Source: Roseateles toxinivorans (lineage in GTDB: Bacteria > Pseudomonadota > Gammaproteobacteria > Burkholderiales > Burkholderiaceae_C). From it: 32,473 bases of DNA. Shown piece after piece: positions 16,114-24,489 of this stretch; position 1 is the stretch's first letter; every line of letters begins with the position of its first letter. The notes under the pieces were generated by a model, which had not been told where the DNA came from, did no database searches, and saw nothing but the letters and a program-made list of their open reading frames with translations. The position numbers were made by a program, and so were the translations under genes. The stretch lies in contig CAMDHE010000049.1 in the NCBI GenBank assembly GCA_945898095.1, forward strand, positions 1 to 32,473, in the 5' to 3' direction.

Positions 16114-17103
16114 ATGACGAAATTCATCAAGAGTTGCCTGGCAGGGCTGGCCCTGTCGGTATGCAGTCTGGCTGCGCAGGCGCAGACTGCGGGCGGATCG
16201 GCCTATCCCAACCGCCCGATCCGGATGGTCATGCCCTTTGCCGCCGGGTCAGGGTTCGACGCGATCGTTCGCATCACCTGCCAGAAGATGAGCGAGGAAC
16301 TTGGCCAGCGCATCATTGTCGACAACCAGGGCGGCGCGGGCGGCCTGATCGCTTCGATGGCTGTGGCCAAAGCCCCTTCCGATGGCTACACGCTGATTTT
16401 TCATTCGGTGTCGACTGCCGTGGTGTTGGCCGCGACCTATACCAATCTGAAGTACGAGCCGATGTCCTTCGTACCGATCTCGCTGATTTCGGATTACGCG
16501 CTGGTGATGGCAGTTCACCCTGACGTACCGGCAAAAACGGTGGCGGAATTCTCGGCCTTGCTCAAAGCCAAGCCCGAGTTTTACAGCTATGCATCGTCCG
16601 GCGTTGGAACCGGCCTGCATCTGGCCGCCGAGCTTTACAAGATGAACGCGGGTGTCGAGATCCAGCATGTGCCGTACAAGGGCACAGGTCCGGCCGAGCT
16701 TGACCTGCTGGCCGGGCGGACCCAAATGATGTTTGCAGCGGTTCCTTCTTTCGCAGGCAAGATCAATGCGGGCAGCTTGCGCGCTCTGGCGGTGACGACT
16801 TTGACCCGGTCACCAGCGCTGCCCGGCGTGCCGACGATGAACGAAAGCGGCCTGGCCGGTTACAACGTCCCGTTCTGGAATGGCATCTTTGCGCCGCCGG
16901 GAACCCCCAGGGCAATCGTCGACAAGATTGCCGCCGCTGCCGCGAAGGCGATGCGGGATCCGGACACCATGGCCAAGTTGAAGAACCTTGGCGCCAATCC
17001 GATTGGCTCGACACCGGAAGAACTCGACAAGTTCTGGAACGAGCAACTGGGGATCTACGTCAAGATTGCTGAAAAAGCCGGCGTGCGGATGTCGCCGCCC
17101 TGA
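16114..17103 (+). CDS. Bug/TctC-family periplasmic solute-binding protein 2
   Basis: A 329-residue Bug receptor with a signal peptide over about residues 1-24 (cleavage after LAAQAQ or LAAQA). The mature part starts PNRPIRMVMPFAAGSGFDAIVR, followed by IVDNQGGAGG, HVPYKGTGPAELDLLAGR and GLAGYNVPFWNGIFAPPGTP. GGGGGAAG precedes the ATG. It is only a distant paralogue of the first Bug protein in this cluster, so it may bind another ligand or another form of the substrate. No TctAB permease is present. Its gene ends the catabolic block; the next 70 bp hold no gene. Confidence 0.9.
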   Translation: MTKFIKSCLAGLALSVCSLAAQAQTAGGSAYPNRPIRMVMPFAAGSGFDAIVRITCQKMSEELGQRIIVDNQGGAGGLIASMAVAKAPSDGYTLIFHSVSTAVVLAATYTNLKYEPMSFVPISLISDYALVMAVHPDVPAKTVAEFSALLKAKPEFYSYASSGVGTGLHLAAELYKMNAGVEIQHVPYKGTGPAELDLLAGRTQMMFAAVPSFAGKINAGSLRALAVTTLTRSPALPGVPTMNESGLAGYNVPFWNGIFAPPGTPRAIVDKIAAAAAKAMRDPDTMAKLKNLGANPIGSTPEELDKFWNEQLGIYVKIAEKAGVRMSPP

Positions 17104-17173
17104 AGCCAACACTTTATTCAGCAGACCTGGCCACCCTGTCAATGGTTCAACTTGGCCTTGTTCCTGGCCCAGG

Positions 17174-17530
17174 TCAAACCAGCAGCGACTTGGCCAGCAT
17201 CGCATGCACGCCGCGATGGGTGTTGACGGTCTGGGTAACGCGGAAGTCGACCGCCAGGCTGCACAGCATATAAGCATCCTCGCGTGACAACCCTCCGCGC
17301 TCGCCGAGCAGCGCGATCATGTCGCGCAAGGCGATCGCCAGGCATTGATCGAGGTCGGGGTCCATGCCCATGGTGATCCAGTGGGTCGGCGTCTCGCCGC
17401 GCGGATAGGCCAGCGCCGGCGCTTCGCCCTGGCGTTTGTGCAAGGTCAGTTCGAACTCGCCACGCAAGGCCAGCAAGCTTTCGGGGCTGGCCTGACCTTG
17501 GCATGCATAGACCTGTTGCCGGTTCGAGCC
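17174..17530 (-). pseudogene. C-terminal remnant of an acetamidase/formamidase (FmdA/AmdA family)
   Basis: The minus-strand frame ending at 17174 encodes VYACQGQASPESLLALRG, then TPTHWITMGMDPDL and REDAYMLCSLAVDFRVTQTV, closing with GVHAMLAKSLLV. This is the C-terminal quarter to third of the acetamidase/formamidase family, enzymes that release ammonia from formamide or acetamide. An in-frame stop at about 17531-17533 ends the upstream side and no start is present. The typical protein is over 300 residues, so most is lost. The cut lies between the catabolic block and the mqsRA toxin-antitoxin genes, marking one edge of the toxin-antitoxin island. Confidence 0.7.
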
Positions 17531-17570
17531 TTACCGGCCCGACTTGAGGTCCGGCTTGCCTACGGATTCC

Positions 17571-17978
17571 TCAAGCGGCGCGAACCTCATCCAAGAGCTC
17601 CGGGTGGCGATCCAGCAGCCTGAGCAGTTTTACCAAGGCCAATGAAGGCTTGGTCTTGCCATTCTCGTAGCGCGAAAACGCATTGACGCCGCCGCCAAAA
17701 ATTTCAGCCGCCTCGCGCTGGTCGAGGGCGAGCTTCTTGCGTATTCCCGAGATGAATTCCGGGTCGACGATCGCAGCGTTGGTTTGCTTGTTGAAAGCCA
17801 TCATCAAAGCGCTGGTGCGAACCGACTCGGCCAGATCAAGTACGGCCTCATCACAGGCAGGGCAATAGTTGCCCACCACGGCCGGGAGGATGGTCGACTC
17901 TCCCTTGTAGCTGTAAGGCATGTCTCGGGTGTCAGGCACCAGTTTTGCGCCACCGCAGGCCGGGCATTTCATCTTCAT
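17571..17978 (-). CDS. mqsA: MqsA-type antitoxin and autorepressor
   Basis: A 135-residue protein matching the two-domain MqsA antitoxin. The N-terminal zinc-binding domain has Cys5, Cys8, Cys39 and Cys42 (CPACGG and YCPACDE), the spacing known from E. coli MqsA. The C-terminal half is an Xre-type helix-turn-helix (ISGIRKKLALDQREAAEIFGGGVNAFSRYENGKTKPS). It neutralises MqsR and binds the operon promoter. Its ATG overlaps the stop of mqsR by 4 bases, giving the usual toxin-first order of this system. It is read toward the formamidase remnant. Confidence 0.92.
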   Translation of the reverse strand: MKMKCPACGGAKLVPDTRDMPYSYKGESTILPAVVGNYCPACDEAVLDLAESVRTSALMMAFNKQTNAAIVDPEFISGIRKKLALDQREAAEIFGGGVNAFSRYENGKTKPSLALVKLLRLLDRHPELLDEVRAA

Positions 17979-18271
17979 AGCTCCTTGAACGACACGATCA
18001 GCACATCATCAACAACCGTGAGCTTCAGATAGATCTCGCCGGCTGAGGTGCGGGGTCGATACAGGTCTTGCCAAACCCGATGATCGCCATGCGTGGTCAT
18101 GCTCTTGTAAAAATCCGAAGGGACCAAAGCCTTGACGACGTCGACGATGGCGAGCATGTCAAACCCGATGGCCGCAGCGCCTACCAACGCTGACTTTGTT
18201 GCGCGAACTTTGCCTTCACCGGTCAGCCTTTTAACCACCGACAACTTGCAATGGGGACGCGCCTTCTCCAT
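17975..18271 (-). CDS. mqsR: MqsR-type mRNA interferase toxin
   Basis: A 98-residue protein that aligns with E. coli MqsR from its first residues (MEKARPHCKLSVVKRL) to its last (DDVLIVSFKEL), with SDFYKSMTTHGDHRVWQDLYRPR in between. MqsR is a RelE-fold ribonuclease that cleaves mRNA, mainly at GCU. The full length suggests it is functional. The ATG at 18271 begins only 7 bases past the -10 box, so the message is probably leaderless; no ribosome site is visible. Confidence 0.92.
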   Translation of the reverse strand: MEKARPHCKLSVVKRLTGEGKVRATKSALVGAAAIGFDMLAIVDVVKALVPSDFYKSMTTHGDHRVWQDLYRPRTSAGEIYLKLTVVDDVLIVSFKEL

Positions 18272-18277
18272 CGGCGA

Positions 18278-18306
18278 ATATTAACCTAGTTGGTTTAATT
18301 TCGCAA
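18278..18306 (-). promoter_or_regulatory. mqsRA promoter with MqsA operator in the spacer
   Basis: On the minus strand TTGCGA (18301-18306), a 17-bp spacer and TAATAT (18278-18283) form a promoter. The spacer region holds TTAACCTAGTTGGTTTAA (18281-18298), an inverted repeat of the form AACC-N5-GGTT. This fits the known MqsA operator pattern (AACCT...AGGTT), so MqsA binding would block RNA polymerase. Confidence 0.68.
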
Positions 18307-18308
18307 AT

Positions 18309-18387
18309 TGGACAAGGCTCAGCCGCTTCGCTTGCAGGCGGATCGATCCTTCGCTGGGCATAAACAGTCCGCAGGGACCGATTGCGC
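18309..18387. repeat. REP-like hairpin repeat, solitary unit
   Basis: One copy of the repeat found in tandem at 19030-19215: CGCTTGCAGGCGGATCG followed by AACAGTCCGCAGGGACC (18363-18379) and GCTCAG. It lies between brnA and the mqsRA promoter and may end brnTA transcription. Confidence 0.6.
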
Positions 18388-18723
18388 TCAGCGGTCGGGC
18401 TGGGTTTGTGCTTGCTTTTGGGTCTGCACCCAGCTTTTCAATGCATCGTTGATGCGGGTTTGCCAACCCGGCCCGGTTGCCTTGAATGCGTCCAAAACAT
18501 CCGGGTCAATACGCATATTCAGCGTCGGGCGCTTTACCGCCACGGCAGGCCTGCCTCGTCCTCGCTTGACGCTTGTCTGTTGCCAGTAGGCCGACGTGGC
18601 GGCGGCATCATTGGGGTCGTAGGGGCCATCGGCGGCGTTGTGGGTTATGGGCGCATCAGTAGCGGCCTCATGCTTGACACGCGCCCAATCGGTGGCCTTC
18701 GGCTTAGCGGATGTTTTTGACAT
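18388..18723 (-). CDS. brnA: BrnA-type antitoxin
   Basis: A 111-residue protein starting at the ATG at 18721-18723 (MSKTSAKPKATDWARV). The central stretch GRGRPAVAVKRPTLNMRIDP and the following DVLDAFKATGPGWQTRINDAL form the ribbon-helix-helix DNA-binding and dimerisation domain of BrnA antitoxins. It neutralises BrnT and represses the shared promoter. Its start lies inside the end of brnT (20-base overlap). A longer frame upstream exists but runs through brnT and is not the real start. Confidence 0.87.
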   Translation of the reverse strand: MSKTSAKPKATDWARVKHEAATDAPITHNAADGPYDPNDAAATSAYWQQTSVKRGRGRPAVAVKRPTLNMRIDPDVLDAFKATGPGWQTRINDALKSWVQTQKQAQTQPDR

Positions 18724-18982
18724 ACAGCGTTCTTTCCTGTTTGGATGCCCGGCGCATTGAGATAGCTCGTATCTCGTCGGGGTCGCGCAGCACATAAACC
18801 AGCACCAGCACCACGCCCACCGCTTCCACCAAGGCAATGTCAATCATCCGGGCCTCGCTGGTCTTGGCGGATTCCAGCGTCAATTTGTTGGGAGCATTGA
18901 AAACCAGCGGCGCATCGACCAGTGAAATTCCATGCTTTTCGATGTTGGCGCCGTCCTTGCCTGGGTCGAATGTGAATCGCAT
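18704..18982 (-). CDS. brnT: BrnT-type ribonuclease toxin
   Basis: A 92-residue protein of the BrnT family, RelE-like ribonucleases that halt translation. MRFTFDPGKDGANIEKHGISL at the N-terminus and IRAISMRRASKQER at the C-terminus are the family's conserved ends, the latter carrying the Arg, Ser and Glu residues expected. I chose the ATG at 18980-18982; the longer frame starts at a TTG that is the -35 box of the promoter. The gene is followed by overlapping brnA. Confidence 0.87.
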   Translation of the reverse strand: MRFTFDPGKDGANIEKHGISLVDAPLVFNAPNKLTLESAKTSEARMIDIALVEAVGVVLVLVYVLRDPDEIRAISMRRASKQERTLYVKNIR

Positions 18983-18992
18983 CAATGCATTT

Positions 18993-19021
18993 ATTGTATT
19001 GGCATCAATTTGAGGCGTCAA
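18993..19021 (-). promoter_or_regulatory. brnTA promoter
   Basis: On the minus strand TTGACG (19016-19021), exactly 17 bases, then TACAAT (18993-18998). The transcript would begin about 4 bases before the brnT ATG at 18982, leaving no room for a ribosome site. BrnA is expected to act here. Confidence 0.62.
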
Positions 19022-19029
19022 CCTCGCTT

Positions 19030-19210
19030 TCGCGACTCATGAACAGTCCGCAGGGACTGACAGCGCTCAGCCATCCTGCTTGCAGGCAGTCTGGCCTTCG
19101 CGTGTCATGAACAGTCCGCAGGGACTGTTCTCGGGCTCAGCCACTCCGCTTGCAGGCGGATCGGCCTTCGCCAGGCATGAACAGTCCGCAGGGACTGTTC
19201 ATGTCCACGC

Positions 19211-19215
<5 letters not shown>
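19030..19215. repeat. tandem array of three REP-like units
   Basis: Three units with a period of 68-70 bp. Each has a hairpin whose arms are AACAGTCC and GGACTGTT (hairpin cores at 19041, 19109 and 19179; the first unit lacks the last arm bases). The spacer contains GCTCAGCC, CGCTTGCAGGC and CTTCGC. A fourth unit stands alone at 18309-18387. The array separates brnT from the end of the efflux permease gene and could serve as a two-sided terminator. The type is the short dispersed REP family seen in many proteobacteria, inferred from form only. Confidence 0.75.
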
Positions 19216-20424
<1,209 letters not shown>

Positions 20425-20428
<4 letters not shown>

Positions 20429-21129
20429 GTTTGATCCTCGGCGCCGGGACGGCCGTCGTAGGCGACCCGCCCGTCCTTCAGCCGCACCAGCCGGCTGGCC
20501 TTCATCGCCACTTCAGGCTCATGGGTGACCAGCACGATCGTCAGCCCTTCTGAACGGTTCAGCTGCGCCAGGATCGCCAGCACCTCGGCGGTGGTCTGGC
20601 TGTCGAGATTGCCGGTCGGCTCATCCGCCAGCAGCAAGGGCGCCCGGTTCGCCAGCGCGCGTGCGATCGCCACCCGCTGCTGCTGGCCGCCACTGAGCTG
20701 ATTGGGCATGCGCTCACCGAATTCGCCCAGTCCCATCTGGTCGAGCAAGCCCTGCGCGCGCTGTTTGGCACCGACCCGGCCCAGCCCGCCATAGATCAAG
20801 GGCAGGGCCACGTTTTCCAGCACGCTCATGCGCTTGAGCAGGTTGAAGCTCTGGAACACGAAGCCGATTTCGCGGTTGCGCAGCTGCGCATGTTCGGCCG
20901 CGCTCAGGGTGCTGACATCGCGGCCCTGCAGCAGCAACTCGCCGCTATCGGCCCGGTCGAGCAGGCCCATCAAATTCATCAAGGTGCTCTTGCCCGAGCC
21001 ACTGACGCCCATCAAGGCCAGGTATTCGCCCGGCTGGACTTCGAGGTTGATGCCATGCAGCACCGGCGTCAGCAGATCGCCGCTGTAGTAGCCCTTGGTG
21101 ACAGCGTGCAAGCCCAGGACTGCGGTCAC
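20425..21129 (-). CDS. MacB/LolD-type ABC transporter ATP-binding protein
   Basis: A 234-residue ATPase that powers the neighbouring permease. Walker A is MGVSGSGKSTLMNL near residues 40-53, the Q-loop is FVFQSFNLLKRM, the ABC signature is LSGGQQQRVAIARAL, Walker B is LLLADEPTGNLD and the switch His is in VLVTHEPEVA. Overlaps of 4 bases on both sides tie it to the adaptor upstream and the permease downstream in one operon. Confidence 0.92.
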
Positions 21130-22340
21130 GGTCCGTCCTTCTTTTCCGGCTGGACGCGGCGCGTCACCACCGCGTCGCCACGCTTCAGATCACCCGACAC
21201 CAGTTCGGTGAAGCGCGTGTTCGAAATCCCGACCGTCACTTCATGCGCTTTCAACTGCTGGCCCTGGCCCAGCGTGTAAACGCGGAAAACCCGCGCGCCG
21301 TTGCGCAAGCTCGACAGCACGCCGTCGTCATCGGCGCGCGCAGTCTCGACGGCGGCGGCTGAAGCTGCCGCAGACGCTGCAGCCGCGGCGCTGGCGCCCT
21401 TGACCTTGAGCTCCTCTTCGTCGGGCTTGAAGCGCAGCGCCGCAGTCGGCAGGCGCATGGCTTGCGTTTTGCTCGCGACGACGATGCGGGTCTGCGCGGT
21501 CATGCCGGGCTTGAGCAGGCCGTCCGGATTGGCCACGTCGACGATCACCGTGTAAGTCACCACGCCCTGCGTATTCAAGGCATTCAGGCGGAACTGCTGC
21601 ACCTTGCCCTCGAACTCGCGCGCTGGGAAGGCATCGACCACAAAGCGCACCTGCTGGCCCTCGCGCAGCAGCCCCACATCAGCCTCGCTGACATTGGTCT
21701 GGATCACCATTTCACGCAGATCCTTGGCGATCAGGAACAGCTCGGGTGTCTGGAAACTCGCCGCAACTGTCTGCCCGACGTCGACGCTGCGCTTGATCAC
21801 GACACCGTCGACCGGCGCGCGGATCACCGAGTTGTTCAGGTCGGTCTCGACCGCGTCGAGCTGGGCGCGGGCCACGTCAAGGCTGGCAAGGGCGACCTCG
21901 GCCTCGCGCCGGCTCTGGTCGCGCTGCGGCGCGGCGATGAAGCCCTGCGCCAACAGCGATTGGCTGCGCTCGAGATTGCCGCGCGCAAAAGCCAGTTGCG
22001 CTTCCGCCGATGCCAGCTGGGCCTTGGCCTGACGCACGCGGGCCTGGAAATTGGCCGGATCCAGACGCAACAGGATCTGGCCTTTCTTGACCCGGTCGTT
22101 GAAGTCGACCATGCGCTCGGCCACCGTGCCGCTGACCGCCGCGCCAACCGTCACCGTCGTGACCGGCTGCAGATTGCCATTGGCCATCACGACCTGCGTG
22201 ATCGCGCCTTCATCGATGGCCACCGTGCGAAAACGCGGCACTTCGTTCTTGCCAGCGTTATGCCGACTCCAGGCCCACCAGCCACCTCCGCCAAGGACGG
22301 CCAATGCCAAGCCAAGCAGGGCAATCTTGCGTAGCTTCAT
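21126..22340 (-). CDS. MacA-type periplasmic adaptor protein
   Basis: A 404-residue adaptor (membrane-fusion protein) of the HlyD/MacA family. A single N-terminal membrane anchor lies at about residues 5-26 (IALLGLALAVLGGGGWWAW). A lipoyl half-motif follows (VVMANGNLQPVTTVTVGAAVSG), then a helical hairpin from about 100 to 165 and the beta-barrel domain. An Ala-rich low-complexity stretch near 320-335 (ASAAAAASAAASAAAVE) is unusual for the family and looks like an expanded linker. First gene of the efflux operon; it links the MacB-type permease to an outer-membrane factor not encoded here. Confidence 0.88.
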   Translation of the reverse strand: MKLRKIALLGLALAVLGGGGWWAWSRHNAGKNEVPRFRTVAIDEGAITQVVMANGNLQPVTTVTVGAAVSGTVAERMVDFNDRVKKGQILLRLDPANFQARVRQAKAQLASAEAQLAFARGNLERSQSLLAQGFIAAPQRDQSRREAEVALASLDVARAQLDAVETDLNNSVIRAPVDGVVIKRSVDVGQTVAASFQTPELFLIAKDLREMVIQTNVSEADVGLLREGQQVRFVVDAFPAREFEGKVQQFRLNALNTQGVVTYTVIVDVANPDGLLKPGMTAQTRIVVASKTQAMRLPTAALRFKPDEEELKVKGASAAAAASAAASAAAVETARADDDGVLSSLRNGARVFRVYTLGQGQQLKAHEVTVGISNTRFTELVSGDLKRGDAVVTRRVQPEKKDGP

Positions 22341-22514
22341 CGTCTTGCCTCTGATCTATCGTGGTATCGGATGCGGCCGATTATCAACCGGCCCGGCCGG
22401 CGGCGAGCAGAGTCGATACCTGATCGGCAACCCGCTTCAGCCTTGCCCGCTTGATTCACAGTTGATCTTGTCGTCTGGGTGCATCCAGCAAATGCATGGC
22501 TCGGTTTTCCTTGA

Positions 22515-22535
22515 AAATGACAGTTATTGTCATTT
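22515..22535. promoter_or_regulatory. palindrome upstream of parD (likely operator)
   Basis: AAATGACA (22515-22522) and TGTCATTT (22528-22535) are perfect inverted arms around a 5-base centre, 41 bp before the parD start. Ribbon-helix-helix antitoxins such as ParD bind such palindromes. The rest of the 236-bp gap 22341-22576 shows no gene. Confidence 0.5.
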
Positions 22536-22576
22536 CATGCCATGTTTGCTAGGCTAGGGCAAACAGGGGACCATCG

Positions 22577-22837
22577 ATGCAAAGTATGAACATTTCCCTT
22601 CCCGACCTGCTGAAGCAGTTCGTTGACGACCAGATTTCGACGGGGCGCTTCAGCAGTGTCAGCGAGTATGTGCGCGAGCTGATCCGCGCGGACGAGAAGC
22701 GCAAGGCCGAAGAGCAACTCGAGGCCAAGTTGTTGGAAGGTCTGACCGGTGCCGAAACTGCCCTGACGCCGGAAGACTGGACGTCCATTCGCAAGGAAGC
22801 CTTGGCCAGGATTGAAACAAGAAAACAAAAGGGCTGA
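22577..22837 (+). CDS. ParD-type ribbon-helix-helix antitoxin
   Basis: An 86-residue antitoxin of the ParD family. MNISLPDLLKQFVDDQISTG is the N-terminal strand and first helix of the ribbon-helix-helix domain, SVSEYVRELIRADE the second helix, and the charged tail from residue 40 on is the toxin-binding part. AGGGGA sits at a good distance before the ATG at 22577. It is full-length, but the toxin gene coupled to it (TGATG overlap) is truncated, so it may now serve only as a regulator or as an anti-addiction element against related modules. Confidence 0.88.
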   Translation: MQSMNISLPDLLKQFVDDQISTGRFSSVSEYVRELIRADEKRKAEEQLEAKLLEGLTGAETALTPEDWTSIRKEALARIETRKQKG

Positions 22838-22980
22838 TGCCGATGATCTCAAAGAGCGAGGCGGCGCGGCGCGACTTGGTCGAGCAATTCGTTTATCTCG
22901 CTGAAGTGGCCGGGCTGCATACGGCGGAACGTTTCCTTGTCAACTCAGAGGCCAGCTTCGAAGATCTGGCGCACCACTGA
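22837..22980 (+). pseudogene. truncated ParE toxin (47 residues)
   Basis: The ATG at 22837 overlaps the parD stop. The frame reads MPMISKSEAARRDLVEQFVY...GLHTAERFLVNSEASFEDLAHH and ends with TGA at 22978-22980. The pattern (S..A..DL...Y.AE......A.RF......F..LA) is the N-terminal half of ParE, which normally has about 95-100 residues. The beta-sheet and C-terminal half needed for gyrase poisoning are missing. The loss joins directly to the 5'-truncated DUF5655 gene, indicating one deletion event. Confidence 0.75.
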
Positions 22981-22999
22981 CGCTGAAGCATCCGCAAGT

Positions 23000-23842
23000 G
23001 GCGGGTACTCCACTGGCAAAACGCACGGTGGTCGCATTGACTCGCTGGGATTGGACGAAAACCATTGCCCAGTCATCCTTGAGTACAAGCGCTCGGTGGG
23101 TGAAAACGTCATCAACCAGGGCTTGTTTTATCTGGATTGGCTGATGGGCCACAAGGCTGAATTCAAGTTGCTGGTGCTGGACAAGCTGGGCGCTGCAGCG
23201 GCTGACGCCATTGACTGGAGCGCGCCGCGCGTGGTGTGCATCGCGGCGGACTTCACCAAGTACGACGGTCACGCGGTGCAGCAAATTGGCCGCAACATTG
23301 AGTTGATCCGCTACCGGCGCTTTGGGGATGATTTGCTGCTTTTAGAGTCGGCAAACGCGGGCAGTGACTCAAACGGCAAGGCCACAGCGGCCAAGTTGGC
23401 AAAGGCCAGCGCCAGCAAATCAGAGGCAGTGGGTAGCGCCGCTGCAACGCCAACAGACCCAAAGGGCGCCAAGGGCACGGGGTCCGACAAGTCGTTTGCG
23501 GAAGTTTTGGCCAACCTGCCAGAACCCATGCAGTTGCTATTGGCCTCCCTGGAGGATTACACCTTCTCCTTGGGCGATGACGTGCAACGCAAAGAGCTGC
23601 GGCTGTATGCCGCCTTCAAACGCTTGAAAAACTTTGCCACCGTCGTACTGCACCGCAAGAATTGCCTGCTGCTTTATCTGCACGTAGACCCCGCCACCAC
23701 ACTCCCGGTGTTGCCCAACGCACGCGATGTCACCAGCATTGGTCACTGGGGCACCGGTAACCTGGAAGTACCGATCACATCCCAGGCTGATTTGGCTGCG
23801 GTCAAGCCGTTCATCAACGCGGCGTATGAAGGGCGGGGCTAG
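23000..23842 (+). pseudogene. 5'-truncated nuclease-like DUF5655 protein
   Basis: From about 23000 the frame encodes YSTGKTHGGRIDSLGLDE followed by CPVILEYKRSVGENVINQ, the PD-(D/E)XK-like core (D...E.K) of a family whose members have some 50-60 residues before this point. Those residues are absent: upstream the frame runs into the remains of parE, and the only start available in frame is a TTG at 22937 inside that gene. The middle is an Ala/Ser/Lys-rich linker (about 23340-23500). The C-terminal part (EDYTFSLGDDVQRKELRLYAAFKRLKNFATVVLHRK) is the DUF5655 domain. A role in DNA metabolism or defence is guessed from the domain only. The 3' part is intact, so a shortened protein could still be made. 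Confidence 0.65.
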
Positions 23843-23980
23843 TCGGGCCATTTTCAATTACATCGCTATTTGGCCCGCGCGGTGCGGCAGTTGGGCGGGC
23901 TGACGCAATTTGTGTAAACAACCGCCCAGTGCGCTGACGGTGTAAATTCCGTTTGTCGTTTACCCATTGGATAGGTCGCC

Positions 23981-24187
23981 ATGCAAATCAATGAAATCAT
24001 TCAAGAGGCCCTGCGCCTGCCCGCCACAGCGCGGTTTCAGATCATTGACCAGCTCATGCAAAGTCTGGACAAGCCTGACCCTGAAATTGACCGCATCTGG
24101 GGTGAAGAGGCCGTGCGGCGACTGGCCAGTTTTGACGCTGGGCGCAGCAAAACCTATTCCCCCGAGGAAGTTTTTGGGCAAGATTGA
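23981..24187 (+). CDS. addiction-module antitoxin (TIGR02574-type)
   Basis: A 68-residue protein, MQINEIIQEALRLPATARFQ at the N-terminus, then IIDQLMQSLDKPDPEIDRIW and EEAVRRLASFDAG. This is the short alpha-helical antitoxin family that pairs with RelE/ParE toxins. The ATG at 23981 is the natural start. Its stop overlaps the toxin start (TGATG), so toxin synthesis depends on antitoxin translation. The 138-bp gap before it contains a GC-rich inverted repeat (TGGGCGG and CCGCCCA around 23892-23933) but no gene. Confidence 0.85.
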   Translation: MQINEIIQEALRLPATARFQIIDQLMQSLDKPDPEIDRIWGEEAVRRLASFDAGRSKTYSPEEVFGQD

Positions 24188-24486
24188 TGCAGGTTCGCTT
24201 TGCAGAGTTCGCCAAGCTCGAATTTGATGAGGCGCATGCTTGGTATCGAGCGATTCGCCCAGAGCTGGGCAGTTCGTTCTCGCAAGAGGTGCGCACCGCC
24301 ACCAAGCGCATCACCCACATGCCCCTGATGTACCCGCTGGAAATGGGTGACATTCGGCGCTGTGTGCTCAAACAGTGCCCCTACACACTGCGCTATGCCG
24401 TGCGGGGAGACTTGGTTCTCGTCGTAGCCGTGTCGCATCAACATCGCGCCCCGGATTACTGGGTGGATCGTAGTTCTGACGTTTGA
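24187..24486 (+). CDS. RelE/ParE-family toxin
   Basis: A 99-residue toxin of the RelE/ParE superfamily: VRFAEFAKLEFDEAHAWYRA is the N-terminal strand and helix, SSFSQEVRTATKRITHMPL the second helix, and RRCVLKQCPYTLRYAVRGDL...VVAVSHQHRAPDYW the beta-sheet with its typical end. The length is complete. The ATG at 24187 overlaps the antitoxin stop. Whether it cuts mRNA or inhibits gyrase cannot be told from sequence alone. Confidence 0.88.
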   Translation: MQVRFAEFAKLEFDEAHAWYRAIRPELGSSFSQEVRTATKRITHMPLMYPLEMGDIRRCVLKQCPYTLRYAVRGDLVLVVAVSHQHRAPDYWVDRSSDV

Positions 24487-24489
24487 CGC

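Noticed and set aside
18724-18843. Longer start for BrnA (Trp/Cys-rich extension)
   Set aside because: The extension lies wholly within brnT on the same strand in another frame and has no BrnA similarity; MSKTS at 18723 is the natural start.
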